Positions 23,103 through 30,992 of a stretch of DNA of 38,369 bases are shown here, piece after piece. A program made the translations under genes and the position numbers. This DNA comes from Arenimonas sp. Lineage in GTDB: Bacteria; Pseudomonadota; Gammaproteobacteria; Xanthomonadales; Xanthomonadaceae. Numbering within the stretch: the first letter of the stretch is position 1; the number at the start of each line of letters is the position of its first letter. Where the stretch lies: contig NZ_JALHQI010000027.1 in NCBI RefSeq assembly GCF_022842045.1, positions 1 to 38,369 of the forward strand. Reading direction: 5' to 3'. The notes under the pieces are model-generated. The model worked only from the letters and a program-made list of their open reading frames with translations, made no database searches and was not told the DNA's origin.

Positions 23103-23218
23103 GGTCCGTCGTGCGCGAGGTCCCTTTCCCGGGGCTTCGAAAACAGGGACGTTTTCGAAGAGCCTCCATGGATGGATTCACGGCGTCCCCGGGAAAGGGA
23201 CCTCGCGTACGGCGGACC
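23103..23218 (-). repeat. Right hairpin module of the composite element (inverted)
   Basis: The 20-bp perfect outer stem (23115-23134 with 23187-23206; arm starts GCGAGGTCCC) extends to 23103/23218 with two G-T pairs, about 32 bp. The inner hairpin CTTCGAAAAC-AGGGAC-GTTTTCGAAG is at 23135-23160 and the 26-base spacer at 23161-23186. On the minus strand the order and all lengths equal those of the left module. Confidence 0.9.
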
Positions 23219-23257
23219 TTGGCAACGGACGATCCCGGCACAGCGAACCCAAAGGCA

Positions 23258-23280
23258 TCGGGACTGAAGTCCCTCCTACA
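23258..23280 (-). repeat. REP-like terminal palindrome, right copy
   Basis: An exact 23-of-23 inverted copy of the sequence at 22802-22824 (ends CCCTCCTACA on the plus strand). The two copies face each other and bound the composite element. Confidence 0.75.
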
Positions 23281-23328
23281 GGGACGCGGAGCCGGGGGGG
23301 GCGGGTACAGCGGCGGGCGTGGGCGGGG

Positions 23329-23334
23329 TAGAAT
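23329..23334 (+). promoter_or_regulatory. Possible accA -10 box
   Basis: TAGAAT lies 66 bases before the accA ATG, between the palindromic element and the gene. No convincing -35 box is seen at 16-18 base spacing. Confidence 0.3.
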
Positions 23335-23400
23335 CGCGGCCCTAGACCCTTTGCTCTAGACTGGCCGGCCCAAGCTGGCGCGTCTGAACCGAGTAACCGC

Positions 23401-24360
23401 ATGAACCCGAACTTCCTCGATTTCGAACAACCCATCGCCGAACTGGACGCCAAGATCCAGGAACTGCGCAAGGCCAGCACTGGCCCCGCGGTCAACATCG
23501 AAACCGAGGTCAAGGGCCTGGAGGACAAGCTGCGTGCCCGCACCGCCGAGATCTTCAAGGCGTTGACGCCCTGGCAGATCTCGCAGCTGGCGCGGCATCC
23601 GCAGCGGCCGTACACCAACGACTACATCGGCCTGATGTTCGAGGAATTCCACGAGCTGGCCGGCGACCGCGCCTTCGCCGACGACGCCGCCATCGTCGGC
23701 GGCCTGGCCCGCATGGACGGCCGCGCCGTGATGGTGATCGGCCAGCAGAAGGGCCGCGACACCAAGGCCAAGATCAAGCGCAACTTCGGCATGCCGCGGC
23801 CCGAGGGCTACCGCAAGGCCCTGCGCCTGATGAAGATGGCCGAGCGCTTCAGGCTGCCCCTGCTCACTTTCATCGACACCCCCGGCGCCTACCCGGGCGT
23901 CGGCGCGGAGGAGCGCGGCCAGTCCGAGGCCATCGCCCGCAACCTGCTGGAAATGGCCGAACTCAAGATCCCGGTCATCTGCACCGTGATCGGCGAAGGC
24001 GGCTCCGGCGGCGCGCTGGCCATCGGCGTCGGCGACCGCACCCTGATGCTCGAGTACAGCACCTACTCGGTGATCTCGCCGGAAGGCTGCGCCTCGATCC
24101 TGTGGAAGTCGGCCGACAAGGCGCGTGACGCCGCCGAGGCCCTGGGCCTGACCGCGAAGCGCCTGTTCGAGCACGGGCTGGTGGACAAGATCGTGCCCGA
24201 GCCGCTGGGCGGCGCCCACCGCGACCCGGCGGCGATGGCGGCCACGCTCAAGCAGCTGATCCAGTCCGAGCTGGCGGTGCTCGACCGCGTCGAGCTGCCG
24301 CAGCTGCTCGAGAACCGCTACCAGCGCCTGCGCAGCTACGGCGCCTACGAGGCCGCCTGA
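23401..24360 (+). CDS. accA: Acetyl-CoA carboxylase carboxyltransferase subunit alpha
   Basis: With AccD transfers the carboxyl group from carboxybiotin to acetyl-CoA, the committed step of fatty acid synthesis. The 319-residue protein has the N-terminal [20 protein letters not shown], the crotonase-fold core with [18 protein letters not shown], the oxyanion region [13 protein letters not shown], and [11 protein letters not shown]. The start MNPNFLDFE is the standard family start. dnaE-accA order is as in E. coli, apart from the intervening repeat element. Confidence 0.98.
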   Translation: MNPNFLDFEQPIAELDAKIQELRKASTGPAVNIETEVKGLEDKLRARTAEIFKALTPWQISQLARHPQRPYTNDYIGLMFEEFHELAGDRAFADDAAIVGGLARMDGRAVMVIGQQKGRDTKAKIKRNFGMPRPEGYRKALRLMKMAERFRLPLLTFIDTPGAYPGVGAEERGQSEAIARNLLEMAELKIPVICTVIGEGGSGGALAIGVGDRTLMLEYSTYSVISPEGCASILWKSADKARDAAEALGLTAKRLFEHGLVDKIVPEPLGGAHRDPAAMAATLKQLIQSELAVLDRVELPQLLENRYQRLRSYGAYEAA

Positions 24361-24395
24361 CGCCGCCGCGGCGGCCGGGCCCGACGGGACGCCGC

Positions 24396-25691
24396 ATGCC
24401 GCTGTCCGCGCCCCCGCCGCCCCCCGGCTGCCCCGTCCGCGTTGCCTTCAGCGGCGGCATGGATTCGACCGTATTGCTGCATTGGCTGGCGTCCAGCCCG
24501 GCCCTGCGCGCCGCGGGCCTACGGGCAATGCACGTGGACCATGGCCTGCAGCCCGATTCCGCCGCCTGGGCGGCCCGCTGCGCCGACGCCTGCGCCGGGC
24601 TGGGCATCGACTTCGAATCGCGCCGCGTGGCCGTACGCGACGCCGGGGACGGCCTGGAAGCCGCCGCGCGCGTGGCCCGCTACGACGCGCTCGCCGAGGG
24701 CCTGCGGCCCGGGGAGCGGGTGGCGCTGGCCCACCATCGGGACGACCAGGCCGAGACCGTGCTGCTGCGCCTGCTCCGCGGCAGCGGCGACGGCCTGGCG
24801 GCGATGCGCCCGCTGCGCCGGTTCGGCGCGGGCTGGTTGTGGCGACCGCTGCTGGACCAGCCGCGCGAGGCCCTGGCCCGCTATGCCCGCGAACACGGGC
24901 TGGCGTGGATCGAGGACCCCAGCAACGCCACCGACCACGCCGACCGCAATTTCCTGCGCCGCCAGGTGATGCCGATGCTCGCCGGCCGCTGGCCGGGGGC
25001 CGCCGCCGGCCTGGCCCGCAGCGCGTCCCTGCAGGCGGCCCAGGCCGATCTGCTCGCCGGCGAGGACGCGCGCCGGCTGGCGCAGGTTCAAGGCATCGAC
25101 CCGTCCACGCTCTCCGTGCCGGCGCTGCAGGTGCTGGCGCCGGACTGGCGCGACCGCGTGCTGCGCCGCTGGGTCAGCGACCTGGGCTTGCCGCCACTGC
25201 CGCCCGCCGGCCTGCGCGCCATCGCGGACGAACTGCTTCCGGCGCGGGAAGACGGCGAGCCGGCCTTTGCCTGGTCCGATGCCGTGATCCGGCGCTGGCG
25301 CGACCTGCTCTACGCGGGACCGTCCCTGGCGCCGCTGCCCGCCGACTATTCGCAAGCCTGGGATGGCCGATCGCCGCTGGCCCTGCCCACCGGCGACGTG
25401 CTGGCGCTTTCGCCGGCGATGGCCTTCGACGCGCCGCTGCGCGTGCATGCGCGCCAGGGCGGCGAGCGCCTGGTGCTGCCGGGCCGCGCGCATTCCAGCG
25501 AGCTCAAGCACGTGCTGCAGGACCTTGGCCTGCCGCCCTGGCTGCGCGCGCGGCTGCCCCTGCTCTCGGGCCCCGGCGGCGAGCTGCTGGCGGCCGGCGA
25601 CATCGCGATCGCGGCGCCGCTGCACGCCTGGCTGGCCGCCCGCGGCGCCTGCCTGCGCCTGCAGTCGCCGGCGCCGCCGCGGCCACGTTGA
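24396..25691 (+). CDS. tilS: tRNA(Ile)-lysidine synthetase
   Basis: Attaches lysine to C34 of tRNA-Ile(CAU), changing its codon from AUG to AUA and its charging from Met to Ile; essential. The 431-residue protein carries the ATP PP-loop SGGMDS (19-24) in [42 protein letters not shown], and [16 protein letters not shown]. The TilS C-terminal domain is seen around [16 protein letters not shown]. It lies 35 bases after accA. Confidence 0.97.
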   Translation: MPLSAPPPPPGCPVRVAFSGGMDSTVLLHWLASSPALRAAGLRAMHVDHGLQPDSAAWAARCADACAGLGIDFESRRVAVRDAGDGLEAAARVARYDALAEGLRPGERVALAHHRDDQAETVLLRLLRGSGDGLAAMRPLRRFGAGWLWRPLLDQPREALARYAREHGLAWIEDPSNATDHADRNFLRRQVMPMLAGRWPGAAAGLARSASLQAAQADLLAGEDARRLAQVQGIDPSTLSVPALQVLAPDWRDRVLRRWVSDLGLPPLPPAGLRAIADELLPAREDGEPAFAWSDAVIRRWRDLLYAGPSLAPLPADYSQAWDGRSPLALPTGDVLALSPAMAFDAPLRVHARQGGERLVLPGRAHSSELKHVLQDLGLPPWLRARLPLLSGPGGELLAAGDIAIAAPLHAWLAARGACLRLQSPAPPRPR

Positions 25692-25723
25692 CCACCCGCC
25701 GCCTCGCCCCGCAAACTCCGCGC

Positions 25724-25981
25724 ATGGCCGCCAAGACCCCCGCATCGCCGCCGTCCCCCGTCGCCCAGTTCGAGACCTCGCTCGACGAGCTCGAGCAGCT
25801 GGTGCAGAAGATGGAAAAGGGTGACCTCTCGCTCGACGATTCGCTCGCGGCATACGAGCGCGGCGTCGGTCTCTACCGCCAGTGCCAGGGCGCGCTGGAG
25901 CAGGCCGAACTGCGCGTGCGCCTGCTCAGCGACCCGGCCGACCCCGACAGCGGCCAGCCGTTCCAGCCCGATGCCGGTTGA
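25724..25981 (+). CDS. xseB: Exodeoxyribonuclease VII small subunit
   Basis: Small subunit of ExoVII, which degrades single-stranded DNA with XseA. The start at 25724 ([17 protein letters not shown]) gives 85 residues, the usual size; the same frame is open far upstream through tilS, but that part is not similar to anything. The family core [20 protein letters not shown], then [17 protein letters not shown] is present. Its end overlaps the ispA start by 11 bases, as in many gammaproteobacteria. Confidence 0.95.
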   Translation: MAAKTPASPPSPVAQFETSLDELEQLVQKMEKGDLSLDDSLAAYERGVGLYRQCQGALEQAELRVRLLSDPADPDSGQPFQPDAG

Positions 25982-26849
25982 TCCGGCCGCGGCGCGCTGG
26001 CTCCAGCGCGTCGAAGCCCGCCTCGAAAGCGCCCTGCCCTCGGCCACCGAGTCGCCCGAACGCCTGCACGCGGCCATGCGCCACGCCGTGCTCGGCGGCG
26101 GCAAGCGCCTGCGGCCGCTGCTGGTCTACGCCGCCGGCGCCGCCACCGGCGCCGATGAATCCCTGTGCGACGCGCCCGCCGCCGCGGTCGAACTGGTGCA
26201 CGCCTACTCGCTGGTGCACGACGACCTGCCGGCCATGGACGACGACGCGCTGCGCCGCGGTCGCCCGACCGTGCACGTCGCCTTCGACGAGGCCACCGCC
26301 ATCCTCGCCGGCGATGCGCTACAGGCGCTCGCCTTCCAGGTACTCGCGGAGGCACCCGTGGATGCCGCGCTGCGGGTCGCCTGGCTGCAGTCGCTGGCGC
26401 GCGCCGCCGGCGCCCCCGGCATGTGCGGCGGCCAGGCGCTGGACATCGACGCCACCGGCCAGGTGCTGGCCGTCGCGCAACTCGAACGCCTGCATGCGCT
26501 CAAGACCGGCGCGCTGATCCGCGCGGCGGTGCGCATGGGCGGGCTGGCGGGCGGCGCCGATGCCGCCACGCTGGCGCGGCTGGACGACTACGCGGCCGCG
26601 CTCGGGCTCGCCTTCCAGATCCGCGACGACATCCTCGACGTCGAGGGCGACAGCGCCCAGCTCGGCAAGACCGCCGGCAAGGACCAGGCGCAGGCGAAAT
26701 CCACCTACCCGGCGCTGCTGGGCATGGCGCGCTCGAAGGCGCTGCTGGCGGAACTGTCGGAAAAAACAAAAGCGGCCCTGGGGCCGCTTGGCAACGAGGC
26801 CGGCGCATTGCGCCGACTCGCCGAATTCGCGGTCGCGCGGGCCAACTGA
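25971..26849 (+). CDS. ispA: Farnesyl diphosphate synthase (short-chain polyprenyl synthase)
   Basis: Condenses IPP with DMAPP and GPP to farnesyl diphosphate, the primer for UppS. The 292-residue product starts at 25971 ([18 protein letters not shown]). The first aspartate-rich motif DDLPAMDD is at 84-91 with RRGRPT; the second, DDILD, is at 219-223. GGGKRLRP near residue 42 binds IPP. A minus-strand terminator is embedded in codons near [11 protein letters not shown] at the 3' end. The usual downstream partner dxs is not in the window; the next gene is convergent. Confidence 0.97.
   Translation: MPVDPAAARWLQRVEARLESALPSATESPERLHAAMRHAVLGGGKRLRPLLVYAAGAATGADESLCDAPAAAVELVHAYSLVHDDLPAMDDDALRRGRPTVHVAFDEATAILAGDALQALAFQVLAEAPVDAALRVAWLQSLARAAGAPGMCGGQALDIDATGQVLAVAQLERLHALKTGALIRAAVRMGGLAGGADAATLARLDDYAAALGLAFQIRDDILDVEGDSAQLGKTAGKDQAQAKSTYPALLGMARSKALLAELSEKTKAALGPLGNEAGALRRLAEFAVARAN
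26761..26789 (-). terminator. Intrinsic terminator for the DUF4870 gene, inside ispA
   Basis: On the minus strand, AAGCGGCC-CCAG-GGCCGCTT is followed by TTGTTTTTT. The hairpin (26770-26789) lies 79 bases past the stop of the leftward DUF4870 gene and wholly within the convergent ispA coding sequence. On the plus strand no T-run follows, so it should not stop ispA transcription. Confidence 0.8.
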
Positions 26850-26868
26850 CCCGCGCGACGCGCGGGGC

Positions 26869-27204
26869 TCAGCTGACCAGGCGGATCGCGACCGGGTAGC
26901 GGTAGCTCTCGCCGTTGTTGGCCTTGATGCCGGCAAGGATGCAGAACACGATGTTGCCGATCAGGATCACCGGATAGAGCAGGAAACCGATCAGCAGGAA
27001 GCTCAGCACCACGGCCACGATCCAGGCCAGGATGACCGTGATCTGGAAGTTCAGCGCTTCCTTGGCCTGGCCGGTGAGCCAGGACTTGTCGGCCTTGTCC
27101 TTGTTGATCAGCCAGATGATCAGCGGAACGATGAAGCCGGCGATGATGCCCGACAGGTGGGTGATCAGGGCGAGGGTCTTGTCTTCGGCTTGCACGTCGT
27201 TCAT
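26869..27204 (-). CDS. DUF4870 domain membrane protein
   Basis: Small integral membrane protein of 111 residues with no known enzymatic role. The N-terminal DKTLALITHLSGIIAGFIVPLIIW and the central GQAKEALNFQIT are typical of the DUF4870 (Tic20-like) family. Three hydrophobic segments are seen at about 12-33, 53-74 and 76-93. The Shine-Dalgarno GGGGA stands 7 bases before ATG 27204. It is downstream of pmbA on the same strand but has a consensus TTGACA of its own and its own terminator, so it is probably a single-gene transcript. Confidence 0.85.
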   Translation of the reverse strand: MNDVQAEDKTLALITHLSGIIAGFIVPLIIWLINKDKADKSWLTGQAKEALNFQITVILAWIVAVVLSFLLIGFLLYPVILIGNIVFCILAGIKANNGESYRYPVAIRLVS

Positions 27205-27263
27205 TCGATTCCCCTTTCGAGTGGAGGCTGGATTGCTGGCGCCGGGGGCGCCTTGGCCCGGCT

Positions 27264-27292
27264 AATTTCCGGGCTTGTGAAGGGGCTGTCAA
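27264..27292 (-). promoter_or_regulatory. Putative promoter of the DUF4870 gene
   Basis: On the minus strand a perfect TTGACA (27287-27292) is followed after 17 bases by a poor -10, GAAATT (27264-27269). It lies just past the pmbA stop. Confidence 0.4.
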
Positions 27293-27304
27293 GGCAACGC
27301 AGGA

Positions 27305-28663
27305 TCAGGCCTCTCCGGCCACCATCATCCGCCCGACCAGGATCGAACCGACCGAGACATGGGAGCGCCGGTCTACGTCGGCGCCCACCGCCTCGATGGC
27401 CAGGAACATCTCCGGCAGCCGGCCGGCGATGGTGAGTTCGTCCACCGGGTGCGCCAGCTCGCCGCCCTCGACCCAGAAGCCCGCCGCGCCGCGCGAATAG
27501 TCGCCGGTGACGGTGTTGGCGCCCTGCCCCATCAGCTCGGTGACCAGCAGGCCGCGGCCCATGGCCCGGGCCATGTCCTCCAGGCCCGCCGCATTGGCGG
27601 CCACCTCGAGGTTGTTGACGCCGCCGGCGTTACCGGTGCTCTCCAGGCCCAGCTTGCGGGCCGAATAGCTGCCCAGCACGTAGCGCTGCAGGATGCCGTC
27701 GCGCACCAGGTCGGAGTCCACCGTGGCCACGCCTTCGGCATCGAAGGCCGAGGAACGGATGCCGCGCGGCTTGTGCGGCCGCTCCGAGATGGCGAACCAC
27801 GGCGGCAGGATCTGCTTGCCGGCCTGGTCGAGCAGGAAGCTGGCGCGCCGGTAAAGCGCACCGCCCGAAACGGCGCCAAGCAGGTGGCCGACCAGGCTGC
27901 GCGCCATCTCGGGCGCGAATAGCACCGGGTATTCGCCGGTCCGGATGGGACGCGGACCGAGGCGCCGCAGCGTGCGCTCGGCGGCGCGCCGGCCGACCTG
28001 GGCCGGGGCCTCGAGGTCGTCGGGCGAGAGCGCGCTGGTGTACCAGTAGTCGCGCTGCATCCTGTCGCCGCTGCCGGCGATCAGCGACACGCTGAGCGAA
28101 TGGCTGGTGCCGCGCTCGGCGCCGAGGAAACCGTGGCTGTTGGCATACACCGACACGCTTTCGCTGCTGTAGGCACCGGCGCCGTCGGAGTTGGAGATGC
28201 GCGGATCAGCGCCGCGGCCGGCGGCCTCGGCCTCCAGCGCCAGCGCGATGGCGCGGTCGGCGTCCAGCGGCCAGGGGTGCCAGCCGTCGAACTCGCGCAG
28301 GTCGGTGGCCATGCGGTCGGCGTCGGCCAGGCCGGCGGCCGGGTCGGCCTCGGTGTGGCGGGCGATGGCGCAGGCCTGCTCGACCGTGGCGCGCAGGCTG
28401 TCGGGCTGCAGGTCGGCGGTGCTGGCGCTGCCCTTGCGCTGGCCGAAGTAGACGGTGAGGCCGACGCCGCGGTCGCGGGTGCGCTCGACGGTCTCGACCT
28501 CGCCCATCCGGACGTTGACCGACAGGCCGGCGTCCTCGTTCATGGTCACCTCGGCCTGGCTGGCGCCCAGGCGTGCGCACTGGTCCAGGACCTCGCGCGC
28601 CAGCCCCGACAGGCGCTCCATGCGGGCCAGGGAATCATCGGAAGCTGCGGTCAGGGGCTGCAT
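27305..28663 (-). CDS. pmbA: Metalloprotease PmbA (TldE)
   Basis: Partner of TldD in the TldD/TldE protease, which processes microcin B17 and other unfolded peptides and degrades CcdA antitoxin. The 452-residue PmbA-type subunit lacks the HExxxH zinc motif, as expected. Family stretches include NEDAGLSVNVRMGEVETVE, FGQRKGSASTADL, the ISNSDGAG segment, and GDYSRGAAGFWVE near the C-terminus. The Shine-Dalgarno AAAGGA lies 9 bases before the ATG. It is divergent from darP with a 35-base gap. Confidence 0.96.
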   Translation of the reverse strand: MQPLTAASDDSLARMERLSGLAREVLDQCARLGASQAEVTMNEDAGLSVNVRMGEVETVERTRDRGVGLTVYFGQRKGSASTADLQPDSLRATVEQACAIARHTEADPAAGLADADRMATDLREFDGWHPWPLDADRAIALALEAEAAGRGADPRISNSDGAGAYSSESVSVYANSHGFLGAERGTSHSLSVSLIAGSGDRMQRDYWYTSALSPDDLEAPAQVGRRAAERTLRRLGPRPIRTGEYPVLFAPEMARSLVGHLLGAVSGGALYRRASFLLDQAGKQILPPWFAISERPHKPRGIRSSAFDAEGVATVDSDLVRDGILQRYVLGSYSARKLGLESTGNAGGVNNLEVAANAAGLEDMARAMGRGLLVTELMGQGANTVTGDYSRGAAGFWVEGGELAHPVDELTIAGRLPEMFLAIEAVGADVDRRSHVSVGSILVGRMMVAGEA

Positions 28664-28698
28664 GGGCGTATCCTTTCGCTCCAGGACGGTGGTGGACG

Positions 28699-29235
28699 AT
28701 GCACGAAGAAGATTTCGAAGACGAGGAACACGACTACGGCCCGAGCCGCAGCGAGCAGCGCCGCGAGGCGCTGGCGGTGCTGGACCTGGCCATGAAGCTG
28801 GTCGGCGAGAGCGACGCGCGGCTGCAGCAGATCCCGATGGACGAGGACCTGCTGGCGCTGGTCATCGCCTCGAAGAAGATCACCTCGCAGATCGCCCGCA
28901 AGCGGCAGATCCACTTCCTGGCCAAGCAGATGCGCCGGCAGGACGACGAGGCGCTTCAGCTGATCCGCGCGGCGCTCGAGCACGACAAGGCCGAAGGCCG
29001 CCGCGAGGCGCAGGCCCTGCACGAGGTCGAGTACTGGCGCGACAAGCTGGTGGACGACGGCGACGAGGCGCTCTCGGAGTTGCTCGAGAAACACCCGCAC
29101 GCCGACCGCCAGCACCTGCGCCAGCTGGCGCGCAACGCGCACCAGGAACGCCTGAAGAACAAGCCCCCGCACGCCTACCGCGAACTCTTCCGCGAGCTCC
29201 GCACCTTGCTCACCGCACCTGGCGATTCCAACTAA
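28699..29235 (+). CDS. darP: Ribosome-associated protein DarP (YjgA, DUF615)
   Basis: Dual-action late 50S assembly factor, formerly YjgA. The start at 28699 (MHEEDFEDEEHDYGPSRSEQ) gives 178 residues, the family length; the open frame further upstream runs into pmbA and is not used. The acidic N-terminus, RKRQIHFLAKQMR, and LRQLARNAHQERLKNKPPHA with the terminal FRELRTL are DUF615 signatures. Divergence from pmbA is also the E. coli arrangement. It converges on tldD with an 11-base gap and no terminator seen. Confidence 0.94.
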   Translation: MHEEDFEDEEHDYGPSRSEQRREALAVLDLAMKLVGESDARLQQIPMDEDLLALVIASKKITSQIARKRQIHFLAKQMRRQDDEALQLIRAALEHDKAEGRREAQALHEVEYWRDKLVDDGDEALSELLEKHPHADRQHLRQLARNAHQERLKNKPPHAYRELFRELRTLLTAPGDSN

Positions 29236-29246
29236 AAAGCGTTTGC

Positions 29247-30689
29247 TCACGCGCGCGTGCCGCCCACGGTCATGGCGTCGATCTTGAGGGTGGGCTGGCC
29301 GACGCCGACGGGGACGGACTGGCCGTCCTTGCCGCAGATGCCCACGCCCTGGTCCAGTTCCAGGTCGCGGCCGACCATGCTGACGCGGGTCATGGCTTCC
29401 GGGCCGTTGCCGATGAGCGTGGCACCCTTCACCGGGCGGGTGATCCTGCCGTCCTCGATCAGGTAGGCCTCGGTGGCCGAGAACACGAACTTGCCGCTGG
29501 TGATGTCGACCTGGCCGCCGCCGAAGTTGGGTGCGTACAGGCCCTTCTTCACCGAGGCAATGATCTCGGCCGGGTCGTAGTCGCCGGCCAGCATGTAGGT
29601 GTTGGTCATGCGCGGCATCGGCAGGTGCGCGAAGCTCTCGCGGCGGCCGTTGCCGGTGGGCGCCACGCCCATCAGGCGGGCGTTGAGCGTGTCCTGGATG
29701 TAGCCGCGCAGGATGCCGTCCTCGATGAGCGTGGTGCACTGCGTGGGCGTGCCCTCGTCGTCGACGTTGAGCGAGCCGCGGCGCGACGCCAGCGTGCCGT
29801 CGTCGACGATGGTGACGCCCGGCGCCGCGACGCGCTCGCCGATGCGGCCCGAATACACCGAAGTGCCCTTGCGATTGAAATCGCCCTCGAGGCCATGGCC
29901 GACCGCTTCATGCAGCAGCACGCCGGGCCAGCCCGGGCCCAGCACCACCGGCAGCGTGCCGGCCGGCGCATCCACGGCCTCGAGGTTGACCAGCGCCTGG
30001 CGCAGCGCTTCCTTGGCGACCGCGCGCGGGCGGCCGCCGGAGAACAGCTCGGCGTAGGAATAGCGGCCACCGGCGCCGGAATAGCCCTGCTCGCGTCGGC
30101 CTTCGTGTTCGACGATCACCTGCACGTTGAAGCGCACCAGCGGCCGCACGTCGGAGGCGAGCGTGCCGTCGCTGCGCGCCACCAGCACCGTGTCGACGCC
30201 ACCGGACAGGCTCACCACCACCTGCTTCACGCGCGGGTCCTGCGCCCGCAGCCACTGGTCGACTTCGCGCAGCGCGTTGACCTTCTCGTCGGTGGCCATG
30301 CCGTCGATCGGGTCCACCGGCGCATAGAGTTCGCGGCCGCGCACCAGCACGCGCTGGCCGCCCGCGGCCTGGCCGCCGCTGCGGCTGATCGCGCGCGCCG
30401 CCGAGGCGGACTCGAGCAGCGCATCGGCGCGGATGTCGTCGGAGTAGGCGAAGCCGGTCTTCTCGCCGCTGACCGCGCGCACGCCCACGCCCTGCTCGAT
30501 CGAATGCGAGCCGTCCTTGACGATGCCGTCCTCCAGGCTCCAGCCCTCGCGCCGGCTGTGCTGGAAATACAGGTCGCCGTAGTCCACGCCCGGACCCATC
30601 AGCCGCCCGAAGGCCGCGTCCAGGCCGTCGAGGCCGAGGCCGCCCGGCGTGAGCAGGCGCGATTGGGCGAGTTGCAGGGTGTCGGTCAT
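29247..30689 (-). CDS. tldD: Metalloprotease TldD
   Basis: Zinc-bearing catalytic subunit of the TldD/TldE protease. The 480-residue product carries the [11 protein letters not shown] motif with H260, E261 and H264, and the third ligand Cys in VGICGKDGQ near the C-terminus. GRIGERVA and PRMTNTYML are further family blocks. No Shine-Dalgarno sequence is visible before ATG 30689. In E. coli tldD follows yhdP, as here, but 303 bases of repeats separate them, so independent transcription is possible. Confidence 0.97.
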   Translation of the reverse strand: MTDTLQLAQSRLLTPGGLGLDGLDAAFGRLMGPGVDYGDLYFQHSRREGWSLEDGIVKDGSHSIEQGVGVRAVSGEKTGFAYSDDIRADALLESASAARAISRSGGQAAGGQRVLVRGRELYAPVDPIDGMATDEKVNALREVDQWLRAQDPRVKQVVVSLSGGVDTVLVARSDGTLASDVRPLVRFNVQVIVEHEGRREQGYSGAGGRYSYAELFSGGRPRAVAKEALRQALVNLEAVDAPAGTLPVVLGPGWPGVLLHEAVGHGLEGDFNRKGTSVYSGRIGERVAAPGVTIVDDGTLASRRGSLNVDDEGTPTQCTTLIEDGILRGYIQDTLNARLMGVAPTGNGRRESFAHLPMPRMTNTYMLAGDYDPAEIIASVKKGLYAPNFGGGQVDITSGKFVFSATEAYLIEDGRITRPVKGATLIGNGPEAMTRVSMVGRDLELDQGVGICGKDGQSVPVGVGQPTLKIDAMTVGGTRA

Positions 30690-30777
30690 GGGCGGGCGGC
30701 GCGCGGGAGTGGGTGGTCAGGGTGACAGATGTGGTGGTTTGATGGCGTGATCAAGGGCTGGAAGCAAGGAAAAGCCA

Positions 30778-30808
30778 GGAAATAGTGAAGAGGAGATAGG
30801 AGATAGTG
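30778..30808 (-). repeat. Inverted 1.5-copy block of the 21-bp repeat
   Basis: On the minus strand 30808-30788 reads CACTATCTCC then TATCTCCTCTT, the 21-bp unit found at 30852-30924 with three substitutions; a 10-base half unit follows to 30778. With the direct copies it can form a cruciform with a 43-base spacer. Confidence 0.75.
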
Positions 30809-30851
30809 AAAAGCGGCCTTCGCGTGTCAAACCAGATGCCACGTCCCAATC

Positions 30852-30924
30852 CACTAGTTCCTATTTCCTCTTCACTAGTTCCTATTTCCTCTTCACTAGT
30901 TCCTATTTCCTCTTCACTAGTTCC
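30852..30924 (+). repeat. 21-bp tandem repeat, 3.5 copies
   Basis: Three identical 21-base units (30852-30872, 30873-30893, 30894-30914), each starting CACTAGTTCC and ending TATTTCCTCTT, are followed by a 10-base half unit to 30924. The block is AT-rich in a very GC-rich contig. It sits in the 303-base gap between yhdP and tldD; the remaining bases (30690-30777) show no gene. Confidence 0.95.
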
Positions 30925-30943
30925 CATGCCCCCAAAAGCCCCC

Positions 30944-30992
30944 CTAACTCCTAACTCCTAACTCCTAACCCCTAACTCCTAACCCCTAGCTC
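30944..30992 (+). repeat. 7-bp tandem repeat CTAACTC, seven copies
   Basis: Units in order are CTAACTC three times, CTAACCC, CTAACTC, CTAACCC and CTAGCTC. A degenerate eighth unit (CTACCCG, 30993-30999) contains the yhdP stop codon (TAG on the minus strand). Confidence 0.95.

Larger units (their letters stand above)
22802..23280. repeat. 479-bp composite inverted repeat element between dnaE and accA
   Basis: The whole stretch is two diverged, inverted copies of one unit of about 235 bp meeting near 23040. Each unit starts at the outside with the same 23-base REP-like sequence, then 51 bases of partly conserved sequence, then a 92-base hairpin module, then a GGGCCGGA-containing tail that also matches between copies at roughly 70 percent. 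Distances from the outer end to the hairpin module are the same (74 bases) in both copies. No transposase is present. It resembles paired REP/MITE-type elements; I cannot name the family. Confidence 0.85.

Noticed and set aside
22966-23359. Small open frames inside the dnaE-accA spacer as genes
   Set aside because: They are translations of the repeat, differ by many amino acid changes between copies and have no ribosome-binding sites; kept only as a low-interest observation.
26770-26789. Plus-strand terminator or attenuator within ispA
   Set aside because: No T-run follows the hairpin on the plus strand; the U-tract exists only for leftward transcripts.
30852-30992. CRISPR array
   Set aside because: The 21-bp and 7-bp units are directly adjacent with no unique spacers, and there are no cas genes.
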